Shown here: in pieces, positions 1 to 9,145 of the stretch | Layout: each line of letters opens with the position of its first letter | How positions within the stretch are numbered: position 1 is the first letter of the stretch | Source of the DNA: Variovorax ginsengisoli | Lineage (GTDB): Bacteria; Pseudomonadota; Gammaproteobacteria; Burkholderiales; Burkholderiaceae_C | Direction of reading: 5' to 3' | Assembly (NCBI RefSeq): GCF_030486595.1 | Contig: NZ_JAUJZH010000002.1 | Coordinates: 310,001-374,000 of the forward strand | DNA length: 64,000 nt | The notes under the pieces: model-generated | Told to the model about the DNA's origin: nothing | Databases searched by the model: none | What the model saw: only the letters and a program-made list of their open reading frames with translations | Program-made: the position numbers and the translations under genes

Positions 1-772
1 ACAAGGAGGGAAATACGCATTCGCGTAGCTCGGCAGGCACTTCGAACGCCACCTGCAATCGCCCGGACATGCGCACCGAGACGACGGCCAGATAGGCGCG
101 CACGAGATCCAACTCACGCCCAAGCGTGGTGAACTGCCCCTGAAGCTGCTGGCGTAGTGTCGAGTGCAGGTAGTCGAGAAAGTACGCCAGGAGCCGGGCA
201 CCTTCCGCGGGCTCTGTCTGGTGCAGGCGCCGGACCGTCGCGAGCGTGTTGAAGAGGAAGTGGGGCTCGATCTGGTTGCGCAACGCCTGCAATTGGACCT
301 GGACGAGTTGGCGGCCCAGTTGCACACGCTGAAGGTCATTCGCCTGTGCCTCCGCGCGCAAGCGACTGGTGCGCGACGCAAGGCCGAACGTGGCCACGCT
401 ACAGCCGGAGATGGCCGCCCAGCGGACCGTACGCGCTGCCACCCAGGCCGTGTCGGGCGCGGCGCCCTGGAAGCCGGCAACAGCAAGGGCGACATTGCCG
501 ATGGCAGTGCCCAAGGCCACCGCGGCCATCAGGACGCAGGAATATGCCAACGGGGATGGAAACCGCAGCCGAGACGCGAGCAGCAGCGCGCCGAGAACGA
601 ACATGCCTTCGACGATGCAGTGGCCCAGGACCTCGAGCCAGCCCGCAAGCACTTCATCCCATGGCCAGTTTTCCCACACGAAGGGCTGGAACAAATATTG
701 GGTTGACAGCAGGACAGCGACCGCCAGCGACCAGAGCGCGGCAATGCGAGGTGGCAGACGCCATGCGTCCAT
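1..772 (-). CDS. LytS/YehU-type sensor histidine kinase, N-terminal part (cut by window edge)
   Basis: An open frame reads from an ATG at 772 down to base 1 with no stop, giving 257 visible residues. The rest lies outside the window. Four hydrophobic segments (about residues 12-28, 43-67, 78-100 and 112-132) form a membrane domain. They are followed by the His_kinase (PF06580) core with the motif NQIEPHFLFNTL, where H171 is the expected phosphorylated histidine. The ATP-binding domain is missing only because of the edge. Kinases of this class usually pair with a LytTR-type response regulator, which would be expected further left. The ligand is unknown. The family call is firm from the motif. 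Confidence 0.85.
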   Translation of the reverse strand, partial: MDAWRLPPRIAALWSLAVAVLLSTQYLFQPFVWENWPWDEVLAGWLEVLGHCIVEGMFVLGALLLASRLRFPSPLAYSCVLMAAVALGTAIGNVALAVAGFQGAAPDTAWVAARTVRWAAISGCSVATFGLASRTSRLRAEAQANDLQRVQLGRQLVQVQLQALRNQIEPHFLFNTLATVRRLHQTEPAEGARLLAYFLDYLHSTLRQQLQGQFTTLGRELDLVRAYLAVVSVRMSGRLQVAFEVPAELRECVFPSL

Positions 773-1159
773 GGGGAGCACCTAGGGGCGCGAACTCTCC
801 GGGGCGCACCTGCCGGAGTGATGCTCGACCTGCGTCGTCAAAGGAGTGGCCATGAACTTCCCTCCGGTCTGATTCTTGGCATTCGACGCGATCCGTGCCT
901 CGCTTTGCGATGAACGCCGCCATCGGGCGACGAGCGGCGCAAATCCAGGGTCGGAAGACTCTTGCGATGTCAGGAGGGGTGAGCTTAGCGGGCAATGCCT
1001 GGGGACTCAAGGAGCGGATCCGGCTGAGTCGGACATCTCGCTGCATCGGCAGCCTGGGTCAGAATGGCCAGCAGCAGACCTTCATCGCGGCGGCAGGGTT
1101 TGGCCAGTGGCATCCACCAGGCGATATGGCACCGACGCGAGGCAACAGGAGCAGGCGAT
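773..1159. other. Intergenic region between divergent kinase and DUF4256 genes
   Basis: This 387-base stretch separates two divergently transcribed genes, so it should hold both promoters. Several short open frames cross it, but none has a recognisable protein or convincing codon use. No clear -35/-10 pair, inverted repeat or RNA gene was found by eye. Confidence 0.5.
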
Positions 1160-1705
1160 ATGAAAGCAGAACAACGCGAAGCCCTCATCGATACATTGAA
1201 GTTGCGGTTCAAGCAGAACCTGCACAGGCACCCTGGAGTCGACTGGGCCGACGTCCATGGTCGCTTGCAAGACAACCCCGACAAGCTGAGGTCGCTTCAT
1301 GAGATGGAGAGGACGGGAGGCGAGCCCGATGTGATCGGGGCAGCGGATGATGGCGGCGCCTACCTTTTCTGCGATTGCGTCGCTGAAAGTCCGCAGGGGC
1401 GCAGGAGCCTGTGCTACGACGCAGAGGCTTTGAATTCCAGGAAGCAGAACAAGCCGCAGGACAATGCCATCGACATGGCCGCGGTCATGGGCGTCTCGCT
1501 GCTGACGGAGGCTCAATACCGCGAACTTCAGCAGTTCGGGGAGTTCGACACGAAGACGTCCAGTTGGGTGTCGACACCCCCCGACATCCGAAGACTTGGT
1601 GGCGCTCTGTTTTGCGACAGGCGTTTCGGCAAGGTCTTCGTGTATCACAACGGGGCCGAGTCTTACTACGCAGCGCGAGGATTCAGGGGCTCAGTGAGCG
1701 TCTGA
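1160..1705 (+). CDS. DUF4256 family protein
   Basis: The 181-residue protein matches the DUF4256 family along its whole length as I recall it. Landmarks are MERTGGEPDV near residue 50, SPQGRRSLCYD near residue 80, the block FDTKTSSWVSTP, and the C-terminal stretches GGALFCDRRFG and YHNGAESYYAARGFRG. The family has no assigned function and is a small soluble cytoplasmic protein. The start is the ATG at 1160, preceded by AGGAG with suitable spacing. An upstream in-frame ATG at 1064 would add 32 residues unlike the family. The stop lies 4 bases before the MFS gene, so the two are probably co-transcribed. Confidence 0.85.
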   Translation: MKAEQREALIDTLKLRFKQNLHRHPGVDWADVHGRLQDNPDKLRSLHEMERTGGEPDVIGAADDGGAYLFCDCVAESPQGRRSLCYDAEALNSRKQNKPQDNAIDMAAVMGVSLLTEAQYRELQQFGEFDTKTSSWVSTPPDIRRLGGALFCDRRFGKVFVYHNGAESYYAARGFRGSVSV

Positions 1706-1709
1706 GCTC

Positions 1710-2924
1710 ATGACACCTTCAGCCACCTTCCGCGAGCGCGTTGCTCTCTATGCCTTCTTGACGTCGCTGACCTCGATCAGCATTGACGCGCTCTTGCCGG
1801 GGTTGCGCCAGATCGGGTCGGATCTGGGTGTCGCGCCCCCGCTGTCTACGCAGCACGTCGTCTCGCTGTTCATCTTCGGCATGGCCTTTGGCGAACTGCT
1901 TCTTGGCCCGATGTCCGATGCCTTGGGGCGAAAGAAGGCGCTCGTCCTCGGCCTGGGTGTCTACGGGCTTGGCACAGCCATCGCCATGTGCGCCGGATCA
2001 TTGGAAGCGGTGATCTTCGGCCGGTTTCTCCAGGGGGTGGGTGTGTCCGGACCGAAGATCTCGACGCGGGCCATGATCCGCGACCAGTTTGAAGGAGACG
2101 CGATGGCGCGCGTCATGTCCTTCATGTTCACACTCTTCATTCTGGTGCCGATGCTGGCCCCCACCCTTGGCCAGGTAGTGATGGCGGTCGGGGGGTGGCG
2201 CAGCGTTTTCGCGATCTATCTCGTCATGGCGGGCCTGCTCGGCTTCTGGCTTGTGATGAGGCAGCCGGAAACATTGGATTCCGCCAGACGAATACCCTTT
2301 CGGCCGAAGCTGCTCGTGTTGAACGGGCGACGCATCCTGTCAAACCGCCGTGTGGCGACCTTGATCATGGCGACCGGCCTGGTGTTTGGTGCGCAGCTGC
2401 TCTACCTCAGCACGGCAGCCGATCTCTTCCTGGATGTCTACGGCATCGCGGAAACCTTCCCCTTCTATTTCGCGGTGCTGGCTGCCGGAATTGGGCTTGC
2501 CTCATTTCTGAACGCAAGACTCGTGCAGCGTCTTGGCATGGATGCCATGGCGCACCACGCCTTCGTGGGACTGGCTTCGGCAGGTCTTCTGATGTTGCTT
2601 GCGTCCACTCTCTGGAATGGACGACCGCCACTCGCCGTCTTCATGTCACTGAGTTTTTCGGCTTTCTTTGCCATCGGGATCCTGTTTGGCAACCTGAATG
2701 CCATGGCGATGCGCTCGCTCGGTCAGGTGGCAGGCCTGGGCGCGTCGTTGATTGCGTCCGGTTCGAGCTTTGTCGCAACGCTGTTCGCCATTGGAATGGG
2801 AGCGTTCTACGACGGTACGACCCTCCATCTGTCGGCGGGTTTCTTCGTCTCGGGAGTCCTCTCCCTGGTTCTGAACAGGCTGGCGGCGCAAGGCGACACC
2901 TCACCGGTAGAGGCCATCAGGTAG
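1710..2924 (+). CDS. MFS transporter, Bcr/CflA-like drug efflux type
   Basis: The 404-residue polytopic protein has about 12 hydrophobic segments. MFS motif A sits between helices 2 and 3 (GPMSDALGRKKA, residues 66-77), and a motif-C-like glycine/proline-rich helix lies near residues 130-160. The N-terminal SIDALLPGLRQIGSDLG resembles the D-x-x-LP-x-L signature of the Bcr/CflA subgroup of proton-driven multidrug exporters. It starts 4 bases after the DUF4256 stop, suggesting one transcript. The substrate cannot be read from sequence. Inner membrane location is certain from composition. Confidence 0.85.
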   Translation: MTPSATFRERVALYAFLTSLTSISIDALLPGLRQIGSDLGVAPPLSTQHVVSLFIFGMAFGELLLGPMSDALGRKKALVLGLGVYGLGTAIAMCAGSLEAVIFGRFLQGVGVSGPKISTRAMIRDQFEGDAMARVMSFMFTLFILVPMLAPTLGQVVMAVGGWRSVFAIYLVMAGLLGFWLVMRQPETLDSARRIPFRPKLLVLNGRRILSNRRVATLIMATGLVFGAQLLYLSTAADLFLDVYGIAETFPFYFAVLAAGIGLASFLNARLVQRLGMDAMAHHAFVGLASAGLLMLLASTLWNGRPPLAVFMSLSFSAFFAIGILFGNLNAMAMRSLGQVAGLGASLIASGSSFVATLFAIGMGAFYDGTTLHLSAGFFVSGVLSLVLNRLAAQGDTSPVEAIR

Positions 2925-3041
2925 GACCCGGCGAGCGTATCGGGATATCCGAGCGGCCACCTACGCCCACGTACGTGGGACGCAAGTTGCGCCGGGGCCC
3001 GCTACGATGGGAGCTGTCCGAGCTTCGACATGGAGACGCCC

Positions 3042-3512
3042 ATGAAAGTCTTCCACCTGCACTTGTTGCCCCCGGTCCTGGCCCTGCTGCTGGCCGCCTG
3101 CGCCAGCGATCCGTCCCGCCTGGCCCTCGGCTCTTCGCGCGCCCAGGCCCTGCAGCAGTTGGGCAAGCCGACCGCCACCTACCCACTGCCCGATGGCGGC
3201 GAGCGCTTGCAGTATTCGACCGAGCCCTATGGCCACGAGGTCAACAACGTGGATCTGAACGCGGCCGGGCAAGTGGTGGCCGTGCGTTCCGAACTCGCCG
3301 CGCCGTTGGTCAACAACCCGATCCAGATCGGCAAATGGCGCGAGGCTGAAATCCTGCGCACCTATGGAAAGCCCTTTCAAGTGACGCGTGTCGATTCCTT
3401 CGACGGCGCGATCTGGAGCTGGCACATACAGCAGAACTACCTGCCGTACATGTTCTACGTCTACTTCGATCCGGCCGGCGTGGTGGTGCGCTACTCCGTC
3501 AGCCCTCAATGA
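3042..3512 (+). CDS. Small outer-membrane-type lipoprotein, SmpA/OmlA-like fold possible
   Basis: The 156-residue product begins MKVFHLHLLPP and has a lipobox LLAAC with Cys20 as the lipidation site. The mature part contains two similar half-repeats, LGSSRAQALQQLGKPTATYPLPDG and WREAEILRTYGKPFQVTR. Each resembles the G-x-s-xx-v-xxxlG-xP helix-turn of SmpA/OmlA (BamE-like) domains. I infer a periplasm-facing structural lipoprotein. The start at 3042 is preferred over the ATG at 3030 because GGAG lies 6 bases before it and it gives a compact signal peptide. It is convergent with the hemerythrin gene. Confidence 0.7.
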   Translation: MKVFHLHLLPPVLALLLAACASDPSRLALGSSRAQALQQLGKPTATYPLPDGGERLQYSTEPYGHEVNNVDLNAAGQVVAVRSELAAPLVNNPIQIGKWREAEILRTYGKPFQVTRVDSFDGAIWSWHIQQNYLPYMFYVYFDPAGVVVRYSVSPQ

Positions 3513-3525
3513 CGCCCACCCGGCC

Positions 3526-3960
3526 TCAGCCGGACACCCGCACCAGCGCCCCGCCACGCAAAGCGTCATCCCCCTTGTTCGCCGGCTCGAACCGCGCCCC
3601 CCGCAGATGCAGCGCCAGCGCCGCATCCATCGACTGCACGTGCTTGTGATACCAGTCGCGGAACTGCCAGGCCATCTGCCGGACCTGCAGCAGCTGGCCT
3701 TCACGGGCCTGCACGATGCCTTCGCGCATGACCTCCAGCACTACCCGGTGCTGCAGCGTGTGGTCCTTGCGGCAGGAAAAGCGGGTGGCCCGCATCCACT
3801 CGTCCTCGCGCGTGAAGGTCTGGGCAGCCAGGTCGACCACCCGCTGCCAGGCGGCCGGCAACTCGGCGTCGCCGGCTTCGTCGACGCGCTTCAGCAGGGC
3901 CGTGAACTGCTCGTGCGCCCGGTCCATGAAGGGCAAATCGAGCGAAAGCGAGGCTGCCAT
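3526..3960 (-). CDS. Hemerythrin-domain protein with one metal ligand replaced
   Basis: This 144-residue all-helical protein fits the bacteriohemerythrin fold, which holds a di-iron site that binds oxygen. Expected ligands are visible in helix A (H16 of DRAHEQF), helix C (H67 and H71 of DHTLQH) and helix D (H107 and D112 of HVQSMD), plus E52 in helix B. The helix-B histidine that normally starts the HFxxED motif is threonine here (T48 in QTFTREDEWM), so the site may be incomplete. The ATG at 3960 is preceded by GGAGAAG. The alternative in-frame ATG at 3987 adds residues unlike the family. Function is probably oxygen or redox sensing, or iron handling. Confidence 0.8.
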   Translation of the reverse strand: MAASLSLDLPFMDRAHEQFTALLKRVDEAGDAELPAAWQRVVDLAAQTFTREDEWMRATRFSCRKDHTLQHRVVLEVMREGIVQAREGQLLQVRQMAWQFRDWYHKHVQSMDAALALHLRGARFEPANKGDDALRGGALVRVSG

Positions 3961-3985
3961 GTGTCTTCTCCGCATTGAAAGACAC
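3961..3985 (-). promoter_or_regulatory. Hairpin overlapping the hemerythrin ribosome-binding site
   Basis: On the minus strand, GTGTCTT and AAGACAC are perfect 7-base complements with an 11-base loop. The right arm ends directly at the ATG at 3960. The Shine-Dalgarno GGAGAAG lies partly in the loop and partly in the stem, so folding could hide it. This could equally be a protein-binding inverted repeat, or chance. Confidence 0.3.
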
Positions 3986-4278
3986 AAGGCTAGCCCGCGA
4001 GCGCGCGGGGCTCATTGACCTGCGACAAGCATCGCGGCGGGCCGTGAACGAAGGCCTGGCCGCGCAAGGTGAAGACGACGGAGAGATACGAAGACTGTCG
4101 TCGCGCTCATCTCGGATGTGGAGACAGGCATGCAGAGGCCGTGCGCCTGCTCCACAGCCACCGGCGCGGCGCAACGTCTACGAAGAAGGTGGCCGATTCG
4201 CCAACAGCTGTCACAACTCCGATGCAGTTGGCTGGCGCGCGGAGCAGGCTTAGCATCGCGCAAGCAGAAGGGGGTCTC
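3986..4278. other. Divergent intergenic region, hemerythrin / P450
   Basis: Nearly 300 bases separate the two divergent genes. A long frame continues upstream of the P450 start in phase, but its composition and lack of family similarity argue that it is untranslated. No confident promoter, RNA or repeat was seen apart from the hairpin next to the hemerythrin start. Confidence 0.45.
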
Positions 4279-5757
4279 ATGAGCGCCGATCCAACTGACC
4301 ACGCCTCCCCGACCAAGGCCGGACCACCCGCCGCGCGACTGCGTCGCTTTTTTGACCTGCCGGGTCCCAAAGGATTGCCTCTGCTCGGCAACGCGCTCCA
4401 GATCAAGCCGGAAGCCTTCCATCAGATTCTCGAGGGATGGACGGAGCAGTACGGGGCTTTGTTCCGCTTCTCGATCGCCGAGCGCGACTTCCTTTGCGTG
4501 AGCGACCCAGCGCTCAACGCCTCCGTGCTCAAGCAGCGCCCGGAGGGATTCATCAAAGGGCCCCGACTGGTGCAGGTCTGCAAGGAACTTGGCTTTCACG
4601 GCGTGTTCTCCGCCAACGGGGAAGCGTGGCGCCGGCAGCGTCAGATCGTGCTGGCGGGGCTGGATCCGGCACACCTGAAGACTTTTCTGCCTTCCATCGA
4701 AGTGGTCACGGCCCGGCTTCGCGCACGTTGGTTCAGCGACGCTCAAAGCGATCGTGAAATCGATCTCATGACCGACTTGATGCGCTACACAGTGGACGTG
4801 ACCACCTGCCTTGCGTTCGGCCGGAACCTCAACACACTGGAGGGGGGCGATCATGATGTGATCCAGCAACACCTCAACGTGATCTTCCCGACCTTGGCGC
4901 GTCGCGTCCTCGCGCCGATCGACTTCGAGCGCTGGCTGCCCAAGCCTGGGCTTCGGCAGCACGTGGAAGCATTGCAGGGCGCGGTGCAGAAGTTCATCCG
5001 GGAGGAGCGTCAGCACATCGAGCGCCGGCCTGAACTGATGCAGCGCCCCGAAAACCTGCTGCAGGCGCTCATTGCTGCCTGCGACAGAGAGAGTGCGGGA
5101 CTCAGTGACGAGGACCTGTCCGGCAATGTGCTGACCATGCTGCTCGCCGGCGAGGACACGACCGCCAACACGCTGGGTTGGCTCATCTGGCTCCTGCACG
5201 ACCACCCCGACGAGTGGAAGCGGGCTCGGAACGAGGTCGATGCGATCGTCGGCGCGGGCCAGATCCCACGCTCGACCGATCAACTCTCACAGCTCGACTT
5301 CGTCGAGGCCTGCGCCAACGAAGCAATGCGCCTCAAGCCGGTCGCCCCCATCAACATCGTCCAAGCTGCGCATGACGTCGTGATCGGCGACGTCGCGGTC
5401 CCCAGCGGCGTGTTCGTGACCTGCGTGATGCGCCCGGCCGGCGTGGATGCAAATCGTTTCGATGAGCCGAAGGCGTTTCGCCCGACGCGCTGGATCGATG
5501 GCACTCACGCAGAGGGCGAGCGGATGATGGGTGCCAAGCGCGTGGTGATGCCCTTCGGTGGTGGCCCGCGCGTGTGCCCCGGTCGCTATCTCGCACTGGC
5601 GGAGATCAAGATGGTGATGGCGACATTGCTGGCGAACTTCGACATCGCGCAGATGAGGACGCCCGAGGGCGGGCCCGCGGAGTACATGTCGCTCACGATG
5701 TCTCCCGTCGGGCTGACGGTTCACCTTTCACCCCGGGCAGTCAGCACTTCTTCGTGA
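4279..5757 (+). CDS. Cytochrome P450
   Basis: The 492-residue heme monooxygenase shows the full set of P450 landmarks. These are a proline-rich entry (DLPGPKGLPLLGNA), the I-helix oxygen-activation motif AGEDTT (A290-T295), the K-helix ExxR pair (E348/R351), and the heme loop FGGGPRVCPGR with the thiolate ligand C433. There is no N-terminal membrane anchor, so it should be soluble. The sequence style (PGPKGxPLLGN, long C-terminus) recalls the CYP4/CYP102-like branch rather than the short camphor type. No ferredoxin or reductase gene is adjacent, so electrons must come from elsewhere. The start ATG at 4279 has an AGAAGGGGG ribosome site; the longer frame from 4069 is not supported. Confidence 0.9.
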   Translation: MSADPTDHASPTKAGPPAARLRRFFDLPGPKGLPLLGNALQIKPEAFHQILEGWTEQYGALFRFSIAERDFLCVSDPALNASVLKQRPEGFIKGPRLVQVCKELGFHGVFSANGEAWRRQRQIVLAGLDPAHLKTFLPSIEVVTARLRARWFSDAQSDREIDLMTDLMRYTVDVTTCLAFGRNLNTLEGGDHDVIQQHLNVIFPTLARRVLAPIDFERWLPKPGLRQHVEALQGAVQKFIREERQHIERRPELMQRPENLLQALIAACDRESAGLSDEDLSGNVLTMLLAGEDTTANTLGWLIWLLHDHPDEWKRARNEVDAIVGAGQIPRSTDQLSQLDFVEACANEAMRLKPVAPINIVQAAHDVVIGDVAVPSGVFVTCVMRPAGVDANRFDEPKAFRPTRWIDGTHAEGERMMGAKRVVMPFGGGPRVCPGRYLALAEIKMVMATLLANFDIAQMRTPEGGPAEYMSLTMSPVGLTVHLSPRAVSTSS

Positions 5758-5783
5758 CACCAGCCTCTGGGCGGTGATGACGA

Positions 5784-6899
<1,116 letters not shown>

Positions 6900-6942
6900 T
6901 CAAGCTGGCTCGCCGACATCCTGCCGCAGCCCCGCCGAATCC

Positions 6943-7215
6943 CTACCCCCGCGCCGCAAGCGCGTCCGGCAGCTCGATCTTGACTTCGAGCACCTCCAGG
7001 TCATCCTGCTTCTCCAGGTGCACCTTGATGTCCTCGGCCTTGATCGACACGTACTTCGAAATCACCGCGATCAGCTCGCGCTGCAGTTCGGGCAGGTAGT
7101 CCGGCCGCTTGGCGCCCAGGCTGCTGCGCTCGTGGGCCAGGATGATCTGCAGCCGCTCCTTGGCGACGCTCGCCGTCTTCTTCTTCTCACCGAGCAGAAA
7201 GGAAAACAGGGACAT
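6943..7215 (-). CDS. minE: Cell division topological specificity factor MinE
   Basis: This 90-residue protein has the MinE layout. An N-terminal amphipathic membrane-targeting and MinD-binding stretch ([13 protein letters not shown], then [14 protein letters not shown]) is followed by a beta-rich topological specificity domain ([13 protein letters not shown]). MinE releases MinD from the membrane by stimulating its ATPase and sets up the pole-to-pole oscillation that confines the Z ring to mid-cell. It starts 2 bases after the minD stop and is the last gene of the minCDE operon. Identity is secure. Confidence 0.97.
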   Translation of the reverse strand: MSLFSFLLGEKKKTASVAKERLQIILAHERSSLGAKRPDYLPELQRELIAVISKYVSIKAEDIKVHLEKQDDLEVLEVKIELPDALAARG

Positions 7216-7217
7216 GG

Positions 7218-8030
7218 CTACCTTCCGAAGATGCGTTTGAAGAAGCCCGGCTTCTCGGCGTCGACGAAGCGCATCGGCTTGTCCTCGCCCAGGAAGCGCG
7301 ACACCACGTCGCTGTACGCCTGCGCCACGTCGGTGTCCTTGTCGTGGATCGCCGGCACGCCCTGGTTGGAGGCCTGCAGCACTGACTCAGACTCGGGGAT
7401 CACGCCGATCAGCTTGATCCGCAGGATGTCCTGGATGTCTTCCAGCGACAGCATCTGGCCGCCCGCCACGCGGTTGGGGTTGTAGCGCGTGATCAGCAGG
7501 TGTTCCTTGATCGGCTCGCCGCCTTCCTTGGCGCGCTTGGTCTTGGAGCCCAGCATGCCCAGGATGCGGTCCGAGTCGCGCACCGAGGAGACCTCGGGGT
7601 TGGTCACGATCAGCGCCTCGTCGGCGAAGTGCATCGCCATCATCGCGCCGGTCTCGATGCCGGCCGGCGAGTCGCAGACGATGTAGTCGAAGCCCTGCTC
7701 GGCCAGTTCCTTCAGGATCTTCTCGACGCCGTCCTGCGTCAGTGCTTCCTTGTCGCGGGTCTGCGAGGCAGCCAGCACGAACAGGTTGTCGCACTGCTTG
7801 TCCTTGATCAGCGCCTGGCTCAGGTTGGCCTCGCCCTGGATCACGTTGACCAGGTCATACACCACGCGCCGCTCGCAGCCCATGATCAGGTCCAGGTTGC
7901 GCAGGCCGACGTCGAAATCGATCACGGCCGTCTTCTTGCCCGCCAATGCCAGTCCCGATGCAAAGCTCGCGCTCGTGGTCGTCTTTCCGACGCCGCCCTT
8001 GCCCGAGGTCACCACCACAATTTTGGCCAT
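7218..8030 (-). CDS. minD: Septum site-determining ATPase MinD
   Basis: The 270-residue ParA-like ATPase has a deviant Walker A motif [10 protein letters not shown] (signature K11, P-loop K16) and switch motifs [10 protein letters not shown] and [11 protein letters not shown]-terminal amphipathic membrane-targeting helix ends GFFKRIFGR. MinD binds membrane as an ATP dimer and recruits MinC to block FtsZ assembly at the poles, while MinE strips it off. It is the middle gene of minC-minD-minE on the minus strand, tightly linked to minE and 60 bases after minC. Confidence 0.98.
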   Translation of the reverse strand: MAKIVVVTSGKGGVGKTTTSASFASGLALAGKKTAVIDFDVGLRNLDLIMGCERRVVYDLVNVIQGEANLSQALIKDKQCDNLFVLAASQTRDKEALTQDGVEKILKELAEQGFDYIVCDSPAGIETGAMMAMHFADEALIVTNPEVSSVRDSDRILGMLGSKTKRAKEGGEPIKEHLLITRYNPNRVAGGQMLSLEDIQDILRIKLIGVIPESESVLQASNQGVPAIHDKDTDVAQAYSDVVSRFLGEDKPMRFVDAEKPGFFKRIFGR

Positions 8031-8090
8031 GCCATTCCTTCTTCGTTCGTTCGTTTCAGTTATTGGGTCGCCGGGCGCACACGCCCCCGA

Positions 8091-8864
8091 TCAGAGGATC
8101 GGCTCCATGACGATTTTCTTGCCGTCGAGCGAGATCCGGGCCGGCTTGCCGGCGATCTCGGCCGGCAGCGCCACCTCCGCCGTGCGGTAGATGCCCGCGA
8201 TGGCCACCAGCTGCGCCTCCATGCAGGTCGTGAAGATGCGCGCCGAGGTGTCGCCCCGGGCACCGGCAATGGCCTTGCCGCGCAGCGGCGCGTACACATG
8301 GACGTTGCCGTCGGCGATGACTTCGGCGCCGTAGCTCACCAGCGCGGTCACGATGACGTCGCCGCCGCGGGCGTAGACCTGCTGGCCCGAGCGCAGCGGC
8401 TTGTCGATCACCAGCGTGCCGTTGGCCGGCACCGGCACCTCGCGCACGATCTGGGGCGCTTCGGGGGCCGGCGCCGGGGCTTCGGCGGGCGCCGGGGCAG
8501 GGCGCGGCACCGGCGCCACCGGCATCGCGGTGACCGACAGCCCGGCCGCGCGGGCCGCGGCGTTCTGGGCATCGCTGCCGCCGCGCACCGCCACCGGCTG
8601 GGTCTGGTGGCGCGCCAGCAGACCGCGCAGGGCGGTGAAGTCGAGCAGTTGGCCGGCGTCGGCCGGGTCTTCTTCGGGCAACTGCGAGAGGTCGATGACC
8701 ACCGGCTCCTGCTCGAAGAAGTCGGGCGAGTCCGCCAACTGGGCGTCGAGCGCTTCCGCCAGCACCTCGAGATCGGACGTCTTGAGGATGACCGCGATGA
8801 GCGGCAGCGTGGCGCTCTTGAATTCGAATACCGCCCTGGTGCGCGCGGCGGATGCATCTGCCAT
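8091..8864 (-). CDS. minC: Septum site-determining protein MinC
   Basis: The 257-residue FtsZ inhibitor has an N-terminal domain (about 1-110, including LPLIAVILKTSDLEVLAEAL). A proline/alanine-rich linker (PVAPVPRPAPAPAEAP) leads to the C-terminal beta-helix that binds MinD (TLVIDKPLRSGQQVYARGGD, then GAEVIADGNVHVYAPLRGKA). The long Pro/Ala linker is typical of Burkholderiales MinC. It is first in the operon, and its promoter should lie in the region upstream of 8864, divergent from the large lipoprotein gene. Confidence 0.97.
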   Translation of the reverse strand: MADASAARTRAVFEFKSATLPLIAVILKTSDLEVLAEALDAQLADSPDFFEQEPVVIDLSQLPEEDPADAGQLLDFTALRGLLARHQTQPVAVRGGSDAQNAAARAAGLSVTAMPVAPVPRPAPAPAEAPAPAPEAPQIVREVPVPANGTLVIDKPLRSGQQVYARGGDVIVTALVSYGAEVIADGNVHVYAPLRGKAIAGARGDTSARIFTTCMEAQLVAIAGIYRTAEVALPAEIAGKPARISLDGKKIVMEPIL

Positions 8865-9042
8865 GGAAAAGCTTGGTGCGAAAAGCGTTGGAGTCTAACG
8901 GGCACGGGGCTCCGCGTGGAAAAAGGGCGCCCCAAACCGCCTTGCGGACAACATTTCTTGCACCAGGTTTCACTTGGGCGACCCATCGTTCCGGCCGCCG
9001 CGTGACATCCCTCACGCTCCGCGGGCCGCGCCCGCACTCACT

Positions 9043-9058
9043 TAGTGCAATTGCACTA
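9043..9058. promoter_or_regulatory. Perfect 16-bp palindrome upstream of a lipoprotein gene
   Basis: TAGTGCAATTGCACTA reads the same on both strands. It lies 88 bases before the lipoprotein start and about 180 bases before the minC start on the other strand. The size and symmetry suit a dimeric transcription factor site. The protein that would bind it is not identifiable in the window. Confidence 0.4.
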
Positions 9059-9095
9059 TTCATTGCGCCGCCATCGGCACGGAGACTCCCCGCAC

Positions 9096-9108
9096 CGCTG
9101 TAACAGTT
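9096..9108 (+). promoter_or_regulatory. 13-base motif shared with the ompW upstream region
   Basis: CGCTGTAACAGTT occurs here, 37 bases before the lipoprotein start, and again identically at 17562-17574 upstream of the OmpW-type gene. Its core CTGTAACAG is symmetric. Here it is also flanked by CCGCT and AGCGG. It may be a shared binding site for an envelope regulator. Confidence 0.3.
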
Positions 9109-9145
9109 CGTTAGCGGACCGAATAAACACCCGAGGAGTCTGATT

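Noticed and set aside
852-872. Six-codon frame after AGGAG that might be a leader peptide
   Set aside because: Too short and without attenuator structure or a biosynthetic gene downstream.
654-1046. 130-residue minus-strand frame upstream of the LytS-like kinase
   Set aside because: It overlaps the kinase start in another frame and shows no domain or ribosome site.
7500-9005. Plus-strand frame across minD and minC
   Set aside because: Antisense to two certain genes and without any recognisable domain.
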